Assembly (NCBI GenBank): GCA_937871355.1
Contig: CALMPX010000462.1
Span: 1-5,076 of the forward strand
DNA length: 5,076 nucleotides
From: an uncultured Bdellovibrio sp.
GTDB lineage: Bacteria; Bdellovibrionota; Bdellovibrionia; Bdellovibrionales; Bdellovibrionaceae
Direction: 5' to 3'
Shown here: positions 1 through 5,076 of the stretch, piece after piece
How positions within the stretch are numbered: the first letter of the stretch is position 1
Layout of the letters: each line of letters starts with the position of its first letter
Position numbers and translations under genes: made by a program
The notes under the pieces: generated by a model
What the model was told of the DNA's origin: nothing
Database searches by the model: none
Seen by the model: only the letters and a program-made list of their open reading frames with translations

Positions 1-761
1 TCTGAAAACGAATCTTTTTTAAAAACCGTGTTAAAGATCACCGAAAAAACACCCATAAATTCAGTGAAGTTTGCAGTCTTATCCTTCATAAAAAAAAGAT
101 CGTGGAATAATATTTTATCCTCTTCACTTAATTGAGAATATCGAATTTTATTTCCTTCTAGCTTTTCTGAGGTTGAAATTTTATTTAAAAACTTTAAAGT
201 CGATATTTGAGGTAAAGTTGAGTCAATTTGACCATCGGCATTTTCATCTAAACCAACTTCAGCCAATTGTTTTAACTGAGCTAAATCAATCAATGGATTT
301 TGTTTCACAAGAATCAGCTTTAAAGTCTCCAGATCCAGAGTCCCCCAGGGATGGACGTGCAACATCCCTCCTTTAGGAAGATCGGCGCAAAATAAGCCTT
401 CTATTTTTTTTGATCGAATCGATTCTAAATTAATCCCGATCTTTTTTGAAAGCTCTTTGGCTTGCTTTTTTGATTGATCGACGGTTTTTTTATGCCGTAG
501 GATTAATTCTTTCTCATCAGATTTCGTCCACAAAATTCCGTTATGATATTCAATCAGTCTTTCATTTACATTAAACGGAACTGGTGCTGACCAAACTTTT
601 CCTGTTTGAGTCACTAAATTTTGAAGCTCAATTTGAATCGATTTAATTTTTTTATTATAGGAATCAATTTTTTCATCTAAATTTTTGGTCGGTTGAGTTT
701 GAGCTTGAAGACTTAATGACAGACCTAACAAGACAGTTAAAAATACAGTCATTTTTTTCAT
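1..761 (-). CDS. Exported adenosine deaminase-superfamily (ADGF-like) hydrolase, N-terminal part
   Basis: This reading frame stays open from the ATG at 761 to the window edge (253 codons), so the C-terminal half is missing. Residues 1-21 form a signal peptide (MKKMTVFLTVLLGLSLSLQA) with probable cleavage after LQA; there is no lipobox cysteine. Residues 25-125 are charged and mostly helical, as in the extra N-terminal region of ADGF/CECR1-type secreted deaminases. Residues 128-137 read LPKGGMLHVH: this is the first beta strand of the metal-dependent adenosine/AMP deaminase barrel, and H135 and H137 are the expected zinc ligands. PWG follows where many deaminases have LDG. Residues 172-180 (DENADGQID) look like an EF-hand loop. 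The later catalytic His, Glu and Asp residues lie outside the window, so the substrate (adenosine or another purine) is inferred only. Start choice: ATG at 761 has a ribosome binding site 4 nt upstream; a second in-frame ATG at 752 is too far from it. It probably acts in the periplasm or outside the cell in nucleoside salvage. Confidence 0.72.
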   Translation of the reverse strand, partial: MKKMTVFLTVLLGLSLSLQAQTQPTKNLDEKIDSYNKKIKSIQIELQNLVTQTGKVWSAPVPFNVNERLIEYHNGILWTKSDEKELILRHKKTVDQSKKQAKELSKKIGINLESIRSKKIEGLFCADLPKGGMLHVHPWGTLDLETLKLILVKQNPLIDLAQLKQLAEVGLDENADGQIDSTLPQISTLKFLNKISTSEKLEGNKIRYSQLSEEDKILFHDLFFMKDKTANFTEFMGVFSVIFNTVFKKDSFS

Positions 762-765
762 TCAG

Positions 766-772
766 CTCCTCC
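766..772 (-). promoter_or_regulatory. Strong ribosome binding site of the deaminase-like gene
   Basis: The minus strand reads GGAGGAG followed by CTGA and the ATG at 761. The 4-nt spacing favours this start over the in-frame ATG at 752, which lies 13 nt from the site. Confidence 0.8.
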
Positions 773-787
773 ATAATCTTCGATCTT

Positions 788-816
788 ATTATCGTTGACC
801 GAGGAGGTGATGTAAA
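788..816 (-). promoter_or_regulatory. Sigma70-type promoter of the deaminase-like gene
   Basis: On the minus strand, TTTACA (811-816, 5 of 6 matches to TTGACA) is separated by exactly 17 nt from GATAAT (788-793, 5 of 6 matches to TATAAT). Transcription would start near 780, giving a leader of about 20 nt that holds the GGAGGAG site. This suggests the gene is expressed on its own as well as, possibly, by readthrough from the gene ending at 853, after which I see no convincing terminator. The 17-nt spacer includes ATCACCTCCT, which is complementary to the ribosome binding site core. Predicted from motifs only. Confidence 0.55.
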
Positions 817-852
817 TACGACTACCCTTTGAAACTGTACCTCAGTCTATGA

Positions 853-3294
853 TTATTTATCTTGGCACGCGCCATTCATTTGGTTGATCCAGTTTTCAAT
901 CAATTGAACACCTTCGACATGAACTAAATGTCGTCCTAGTTCCGGCATTTGATTCGCTGGACGCTGTGAACGCATACGACGAATCAAAATTGATTTATTG
1001 GGCGAGCCCGGAACAATGTCATATTTCAATTGCGCGGCTGCAGTTCCGGCGGCCACAGGATGTTTACAGATCCCAGCATGAGGAGATTTAAGATCCCGCT
1101 CTAACTCAAGCCACAAACCTGACATCCCTGCACTGCCACCCGGATTGTGGCAATGAGCACAATTGATATCTAAGTACGCGCGTGCTCTTCTTTCGATGGG
1201 AATATTCACATCATGATAATTATCCGCCCGAGGAGCCTGCGTGATATCTTGGTCCGCTTCAACGATCAAGTGCTTTTCAGCCATCATCTGTTGAATTTGA
1301 TTTTTTCCAACCCAATCACCAACACCTTCACGATTCAGCCATTTTGCTTGAGGGCCAATCGGTGTCATCTTGGCATTTATGTTATGGCAATTTAAACATT
1401 GATTGGCATTCGGAATGTGATACGAAAAACTTTTTTTATTCTGAGCCGTGTCTTGATCAATCCATTCAGTGGAAATTTCTTTTGTTTCTCCTCCACGAGC
1501 AAGCACAGCTTCGGTTTGAGCTTCATTCCACACGTAAGGCAGAGCCACCCATCCATTTGATCGATGGATCAACAAACGTGTTTCAATAACTTTATTTATT
1601 TGAGTTTTTTTATTTTTATACCAAAATGTTTTAGAAATAATTGTTCCAACCGGGAAATCGAAAACATCATGATCGCGATATTTCGCCGTTTTACCTTCAG
1701 GAATAAAAATAAAACGAGATTTCAAAGCGTAATCACTAAAAAGTGTCGAATTTAAATCGTACTGAAAACCATGAAAATGGGGATGCATCAATGGATTTTT
1801 CACATCGTCGAATAAATTATACGAAGATAAATGATGACAATCAGCACTTAAAGCCGCTTTAAAATTCACATTTTTATCTTTAATTTGTCGACAATCATTA
1901 CTATCGCCCAAAATAACATCCGGGTATCTATTTTGGGTATACACTGGCGGATCTAAAACGACTGGGCGAATTGGATTTAATTCACAGTTATGATTTTCAA
2001 TATCACGAGTGGCCGGTCCTCCGGGGAAAATCAGCTGTTGACGTCCGCTATCTAAGTGCATATTTCCAAAAGTGGCCGCTTTGCCTGTGACCGAATTATT
2101 TCTGACAAGACAAATTCTTTTATCATTTTCAAACAAACTTTTATTATAAGTTCCATCGCGAATGCCATCGTAAACAATGTCGGGAACATTCATTTTAAAT
2201 AACCAGTTGGCCACCAGACTAATTTCGTTTTTCAAATTGATCTGAGGTTTCTTGTCCCCGCTGGTTTTATTGTCATGAATATAGATCGTATGCGGAGTCG
2301 GATCAAAAACCTCTTCGTTTTCAATCTTAATTCCCGTAATCAGGTAATTGACGATGACCATATCGGAGAAATCATTTTGAGAAAATTGATTATTAAAAAT
2401 TTCAATTTTTTTCGTTGCGACAATAAGAAGACCTATCCCCTTAGCCACTGAACTGACGATATTTCCTGCAGGTGCGTAGTTACGTAGGTTATTTTTAAGC
2501 ACAGTATTATTGTAAATGCGAATCTCACCACCTTGGCGAAGATTCAAATTGGGTAAGTCAAAGATCAAAATACCTGCGGTATTTTCAGTACTCATGTTAT
2601 TATACACATCTGCGTTCTGCGTGTTTTCGATTTCGATACCGGCTACGTTCCCGTAAGCTAAATTATTTCGAACAATCACATTCTTAGATTGACCGACGTA
2701 TATTCCTGAATCAGAGGCTCCGCTGACTTCACATTCTTCGATCAATAAATTTTGCGTGTTCACGGGATAAATGGCGTAGCCGCCATTGTCTGTGTGGGGA
2801 CCTCGTGTCCATTTCATTTCTATACGGCGGATAATAACACCATTAGATCCAGTGACCTTAACGCCATTACCATCGGTATTTAATACGGTGAAGTCTTCCA
2901 TAGTCACACCGTCATTCGTGGCAAAGATTCCTTGTTTACCCGCCGTCTGTCCTTGAAAATCAAGAATCGTTTTACCTTTTCCATGGCCACGCAAAGTGAT
3001 GAAAGGTTTTGAAATTGAAATTTCATCTTTAAAAGAGAAATGACCTTCGGGCATTTGCACAATGGACCCGGGTGGCGCTGCAATCAAAACGTCTTGTAAC
3101 TTTTGCGCAAAATTTTCACTATTTGGCACTGTAATAACCGATTTTTGAGCGGTCGTGGCATCGATTGCGTTTAATGGCTCTAAGTGTTTTTGTTCGGAAA
3201 CATTTAAAGGATCACCTAGATTGAATTGAAAAATAACATATCCAGAAATAGCCGCTACCAATAAAGATAAAAAGACAATTTGTCGTACTCTCAT
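853..3294 (-). CDS. Parallel beta-helix / dihaem cytochrome c fusion protein (TIGR03805 + TIGR03806 type)
   Basis: An 813-residue protein of unknown function. Residues 1-5 are basic and about 6-24 are hydrophobic with no clear cleavage site or lipobox, so it is probably exported and perhaps anchored by its N-terminus. Residues about 55-400 form a right-handed parallel beta-helix: rungs recur with Asn pairs at 210-211, 232-233, 262-263 and 301-302 after beta-branched strands such as NVIVRNN, ADVYNN, EIRIYNN and KIEIFNN. Residues about 400-490 are a linker with Cys 395, 437, 468 and 486. Residues about 490-810 match the HNE_0200/SO2930-type cytochrome family: YDLNSTLFSDYALKSRF (512-528), ETRLLIH (571-577), two haem motifs CLNCH (633-637) and CAHCH (712-716), then VPGSPNKSIL and NQMPELGR. 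M643 and M783 are candidate sixth haem ligands. These two families are usually adjacent separate genes and can be fused; here they are one chain. Transcription is probably monocistronic or weakly linked to its neighbours. There is no recognisable ribosome binding site before the ATG. The family match is by recall of conserved motifs, not by a search. Confidence 0.85.
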   Translation of the reverse strand: MRVRQIVFLSLLVAAISGYVIFQFNLGDPLNVSEQKHLEPLNAIDATTAQKSVITVPNSENFAQKLQDVLIAAPPGSIVQMPEGHFSFKDEISISKPFITLRGHGKGKTILDFQGQTAGKQGIFATNDGVTMEDFTVLNTDGNGVKVTGSNGVIIRRIEMKWTRGPHTDNGGYAIYPVNTQNLLIEECEVSGASDSGIYVGQSKNVIVRNNLAYGNVAGIEIENTQNADVYNNMSTENTAGILIFDLPNLNLRQGGEIRIYNNTVLKNNLRNYAPAGNIVSSVAKGIGLLIVATKKIEIFNNQFSQNDFSDMVIVNYLITGIKIENEEVFDPTPHTIYIHDNKTSGDKKPQINLKNEISLVANWLFKMNVPDIVYDGIRDGTYNKSLFENDKRICLVRNNSVTGKAATFGNMHLDSGRQQLIFPGGPATRDIENHNCELNPIRPVVLDPPVYTQNRYPDVILGDSNDCRQIKDKNVNFKAALSADCHHLSSYNLFDDVKNPLMHPHFHGFQYDLNSTLFSDYALKSRFIFIPEGKTAKYRDHDVFDFPVGTIISKTFWYKNKKTQINKVIETRLLIHRSNGWVALPYVWNEAQTEAVLARGGETKEISTEWIDQDTAQNKKSFSYHIPNANQCLNCHNINAKMTPIGPQAKWLNREGVGDWVGKNQIQQMMAEKHLIVEADQDITQAPRADNYHDVNIPIERRARAYLDINCAHCHNPGGSAGMSGLWLELERDLKSPHAGICKHPVAAGTAAAQLKYDIVPGSPNKSILIRRMRSQRPANQMPELGRHLVHVEGVQLIENWINQMNGACQDK

Positions 3295-3298
3295 AGGT

Positions 3299-3318
3299 CA
3301 TTATCTATAGCGATAATG
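3299..3318. repeat. Perfect 7-bp inverted repeat just upstream of the beta-helix/cytochrome gene
   Basis: CATTATC (3299-3305), six bases, then GATAATG (3312-3318). On the minus strand the repeat ends 4 nt before the start codon at 3294 and includes -10-like hexamers (TATAGA, GATAAT). It may be an operator, a hairpin at the start codon, or a chance AT-rich palindrome. No good -35 was found at the right distance, so I do not call a promoter. Confidence 0.4.
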
Positions 3319-3364
3319 GCCCTAAGAATCTATCTAAATTTGATTTAAATACACATTTTTAATT

Positions 3365-3403
3365 ATAAAGAAGGGATTGCGGTTCACGCAACTCCTTCTT
3401 TAT
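3365..3403. terminator. Imperfect hairpin, likely terminator between the cysteine-rich gene and the beta-helix gene
   Basis: Arms 3365-3381 and 3387-3403 pair with a 5-nt loop (GTTCA); of 17 positions only two adjacent ones (3375/3393 and 3376/3392) are a wobble and a mismatch. On the plus strand a run of seven T (3406-3412) follows closely. On the minus strand, where both flanking genes lie, the trailing sequence is only moderately U-rich (UUCUUUAUAAUU). It could end the cysteine-rich gene transcript, act in both directions, or mainly stop antisense transcription. Confidence 0.65.
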
Positions 3404-3426
3404 TGTTTTTTTATATTTATTAACTA

Positions 3427-3720
3427 TTACTTAGTCTCAGAAGGTTTAGCTTCTGATTTTTTAGCTTGTCGCGCTTCTTTTAATTCTTTTCTTTCATTTT
3501 TACAAGAATCTGAAATCACCATGTCTTTATGTTCTTTCTTGTAAGCATGGAGACATTTTAAAAGTCCTTTACCGAGCTCTTTATCTCCGCAGCCTGATGT
3601 CGCAATTTCTGCTGCACAGGCTTTTTTAATTTCGGCGTCTTTGGCTGCACGATCGCCACCTTTGGCAAATGACGTTACAGAGGCCACTAAAACTAAAGTA
3701 GCTAATACTGATTTTAACAT
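3427..3720 (-). CDS. Small exported cysteine-rich repeat (GLG1-type) protein
   Basis: A 97-residue protein. Residues 1-19 (MLKSVLATLVLVASVTSFA) are a signal peptide with probable cleavage after SFA. The mature part holds four cysteines, C35, C44, C56 and C73 (spacing C-x8-C-x11-C-x16-C), with the pattern CAAEI, then C, then GLLKCLHAYK, then SDSCK. This resembles one copy of the cysteine-rich repeat first described in the Golgi glycoprotein GLG1 (Pfam PF00839), in which the cysteines form disulfides; single-copy exported versions occur in bacteria. The tail (residues 74-97) is rich in Lys, Glu and Ala and is probably disordered. The likely place is the periplasm; the role is unknown. The ATG at 3720 is well supported by AAAGGAG 5 nt upstream. 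It has its own probable promoter and is followed by a hairpin, so it is probably a single-gene unit. Confidence 0.78.
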   Translation of the reverse strand: MLKSVLATLVLVASVTSFAKGGDRAAKDAEIKKACAAEIATSGCGDKELGKGLLKCLHAYKKEHKDMVISDSCKNERKELKEARQAKKSEAKPSETK

Positions 3721-3725
3721 AAATA

Positions 3726-3732
3726 CTCCTTT
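3726..3732 (-). promoter_or_regulatory. Ribosome binding site of the cysteine-rich protein gene
   Basis: The minus strand reads AAAGGAG, then TATTT, then the ATG at 3720. The spacing of 5 nt supports this start. Confidence 0.8.
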
Positions 3733-3762
3733 GTATTTTTTGTTTGTGTTCTTACATATAAG

Positions 3763-3771
3763 ACTATAGCA
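3763..3771 (-). promoter_or_regulatory. Extended -10 promoter of the cysteine-rich protein gene
   Basis: The minus strand reads TGCTATAGT, matching the extended -10 form TGnTATAAT at all but one position. Transcription would start near 3756, leaving a 5' leader of about 36 nt. I see no good -35 at 16-18 nt upstream, which is acceptable for an extended -10 promoter. Predicted from motif only. Confidence 0.42.
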
Positions 3772-3799
3772 AGGTCATAAAGCGAGTATTAAGAAAGAA

Positions 3800-4636
3800 T
3801 TAATTTTTTTTAATCGTCAAATCAAGTGCTTTGCAGGTCATAGAGTCCACGATGAACTTAGGCAACAATCGAGGCAAATAGATACTGGTCCATTTTCTAG
3901 GGACTGGGGCATATCTTATTTTGGGACGTTTTGAAAAGGCCGCATGCACTACATTTTCCACCACGACGGACGTAGATAAAGCATTTTCTTCTTCAAACTT
4001 GGCGAAATCAATAAAGCGATTAAAGGATTCATGATAAGGTGTTTTATCATATTTTGTTCGAATCGTTTCAAATCCTTTTGACCAGATCGGAGTTTTAATC
4101 GAACCCGGTCCAATCACAGAAACTTTGATGCCATACAAATTCATTTCACGACGAAGTGATTCCGAAAAACCTTCAATGGCGTGTTTGCTGGCGCAGTAGG
4201 CCGCAAGGAAGGGCGTTCCATTTAGACCGCTGATCGATGAGATATTAATGATTCGTCCTTGAGTCGGAATCAAATAGGAAATCATCACTTGCGTCATACG
4301 CATGACGGCTAATACATTGGTGTTCATGGTATTTTGAATTTCTAAAAAATTTTGAAATTGAAACGGAGCCGAAGAAACCATTCCCGCATTATTCACTAAG
4401 ACATCAATTTGGATTATTTTATTTTCTTTCAATAATGTATGAATCGAATCAATTTCAATCAGATTTAAAAAATCACATTTCCATAAAATAAATCGAGCAC
4501 CGTATTTTAGTTTGATTAAATCAACTGATTGCGGATCACGAACCGAACCAATAACCGTGTGTCCTTGCTCTAAAAAAAATTCAGCAAGTGCTCGTCCAAT
4601 GCCAGTGCTTACGCCCGTGATTAAAACTGTTTTCAT
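3800..4636 (-). CDS. Classical short-chain dehydrogenase/reductase (SDR)
   Basis: A complete 278-residue cytoplasmic oxidoreductase of the classical SDR family. Motifs in order: the nucleotide-binding TGVSTGIG at residues 7-14; SVRDP at 31-35, where R33 just after the second strand suggests NADP(H) over NAD(H); D55 in CDF, for the adenine ring; NNAG at 82-85; N107; the active-site S134 in NISSISG; Y147 and K151 in YCASK; and PGSIKTP at 177-183. All four catalytic residues (N107, S134, Y147, K151) are present. The C-terminal part, with VPRKW and YLPRLLPKF, resembles bacterial relatives of retinol or 11-beta-hydroxysteroid dehydrogenases, which act on hydrophobic alcohols or ketones; the real substrate cannot be told. 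It starts 2 nt after the stop of the carboxypeptidase gene and has no strong ribosome binding site, so translational coupling is likely. Confidence 0.9.
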   Translation of the reverse strand: MKTVLITGVSTGIGRALAEFFLEQGHTVIGSVRDPQSVDLIKLKYGARFILWKCDFLNLIEIDSIHTLLKENKIIQIDVLVNNAGMVSSAPFQFQNFLEIQNTMNTNVLAVMRMTQVMISYLIPTQGRIINISSISGLNGTPFLAAYCASKHAIEGFSESLRREMNLYGIKVSVIGPGSIKTPIWSKGFETIRTKYDKTPYHESFNRFIDFAKFEEENALSTSVVVENVVHAAFSKRPKIRYAPVPRKWTSIYLPRLLPKFIVDSMTCKALDLTIKKN

Positions 4637-4638
4637 GT

Positions 4639-5076
4639 CTACTCAAGAAAGATACGTTGACGAGCTCTGGAGTAGTCGCATTGTCCCTTGAAATCATGCG
4701 CCGCTACCCGTTGTTTTGGAGCTGTTTCTAAAAACCGTTTAATTCCCGGGCTGTTCGAATTCACCATATTCAGAACTTCTTGTGTATCTGGATTATGGGA
4801 AAAACCTAATTCGAATAGTAATGACCAGATACCATGTTTCCAATAGGCATAGTCTTCAAAAGTTCCATCGGCTGGATAAAGCAAATCGGTGTTATTCCCT
4901 GTTTTATATCCGCTTTCAACCGTCGCCGCCTCAACTAATTTTTTATACTGATTATCGTACGGAGTAGCAAGGTCGTGCGTTGAAATTCCCCATGGATAAA
5001 CAACCACCGCGGAAAAAGTATGAAGAGTCGCCGATATCACAATATTTTTATCAACTAAGAACTGAGCCAAAGCGCT
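4639..5076 (-). CDS. M14 zinc carboxypeptidase, C-terminal part
   Basis: The frame is open to the window edge, so the true start lies outside; the TTG at 5070 is internal (Ser-Ala codons precede it in frame). The 146 visible residues hold the second half of a peptidase M14 (carboxypeptidase A-like) domain. LHTFSAVVVYPWG, with its His codon at 5020-5022, matches the family's HSYSQLLLYPYG-type block and supplies the third zinc ligand. FEDYAYWKHG matches the substrate-binding Tyr region. SLLFELGF, with its Glu codon at 4810-4812, carries the general base Glu. The HxxE zinc motif and substrate-binding Arg lie upstream and cannot be checked, nor can a signal peptide. The enzyme would remove C-terminal residues from peptides, or cut a peptidoglycan-type peptide if it is of the other M14 subclass. 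The last 50 or so residues are not recognised. It forms a tight pair with the SDR gene (2-nt gap). Confidence 0.85.
   Translation of the reverse strand, partial: SALAQFLVDKNIVISATLHTFSAVVVYPWGISTHDLATPYDNQYKKLVEAATVESGYKTGNNTDLLYPADGTFEDYAYWKHGIWSLLFELGFSHNPDTQEVLNMVNSNSPGIKRFLETAPKQRVAAHDFKGQCDYSRARQRIFLE

Noticed and set aside
173..376. Plus-strand open frame of 67 codons
   Set aside because: It is antisense to the deaminase-like gene, which has a signal peptide and metal motif; there is no ribosome binding site and no recognisable protein.
750..761. Run of seven A between two in-frame ATG codons as a phase-variation site
   Set aside because: Lys-rich signal peptide starts often have such runs; seven A with no longer tract is weak evidence for switching.
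802..815. Perfect plus-strand Shine-Dalgarno sequence (AGGAGGTGAT) followed by ATG TAA
   Set aside because: The ATG is followed at once by a stop codon and no plus-strand reading frame starts at a usable distance. The stretch is explained as the spacer of the minus-strand promoter.
835..853. Short inverted repeat (ACTG/CAGT) after the beta-helix gene as a terminator
   Set aside because: The stem is only about 4 bp and has no T-run after it.
1213..1755. Three overlapping plus-strand open frames of 60-81 codons
   Set aside because: All lie antisense to the conserved cytochrome-like domain and look like shadow frames.
2095..3147. Beta-helix domain as a pectate lyase or alginate epimerase
   Set aside because: The fold-type repeats are shared by many families. 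I see no catalytic Asp/Arg pattern of those enzymes, and the joined cytochrome domain points to the TIGR03805 family instead.
3334..3400. Possible 17-codon minus-strand leader peptide (GTG at 3385-3387) after GAAGGAG
   Set aside because: The apparent ribosome binding site is one arm of the terminator-like hairpin and the peptide has no regulatory codon pattern, so chance is more likely.
4782..4967. Plus-strand open frame of 61 codons
   Set aside because: Antisense to the conserved M14 peptidase domain, with no supporting signal.

Overview
All five genes in this AT-rich window lie on the minus strand, so transcription runs from position 5076 down to 1. The two outer genes are cut by the window edges. 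No RNA gene, insertion sequence, CRISPR array or integration site was seen. The AT-rich base use, the many exported hydrolase-type proteins and the strong GGAGG-type ribosome binding sites suggest a Gram-negative bacterium with an active periplasm or secretome. A Bdellovibrionota-like predator or relative is my best guess, but this rests on gene content and style only.

Layout in transcription order: (1) 5076-4639, the C-terminal part of an M14 zinc carboxypeptidase; (2) 4636-3800, a complete classical short-chain dehydrogenase/reductase that starts 2 nt after the carboxypeptidase stop; (3) 3720-3427, a small exported four-cysteine protein of the GLG1-type cysteine-rich repeat family, with its own likely extended -10 promoter; an imperfect hairpin (3365-3403) follows it; (4) 3294-853, an 813-residue exported protein joining a right-handed parallel beta-helix domain (TIGR03805-like) to a dihaem cytochrome-c-like domain (TIGR03806 / SO2930-like) with two CxxCH motifs; (5) 761-1, the N-terminal 253 residues of an exported adenosine-deaminase-superfamily (ADGF-like) protein, with a good sigma70-type promoter and a strong ribosome binding site.

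Genes 1 and 2 look like the end of one operon. Genes 3, 4 and 5 each seem to be separate or only loosely coupled units. Three of the five proteins carry visible export signals, so the region leans towards periplasmic or extracellular work (peptide trimming, nucleoside deamination, electron transfer next to a polymer-binding-like fold). No single pathway ties them together from sequence alone.

The most interesting item is gene 4. It fuses two protein families that are otherwise found as neighbouring genes of unknown function, which argues that they act as one unit. Second is an EF-hand-like calcium loop inside the deaminase-like protein. Gaps between genes are all under 150 bp, and their contents are described in the site entries.
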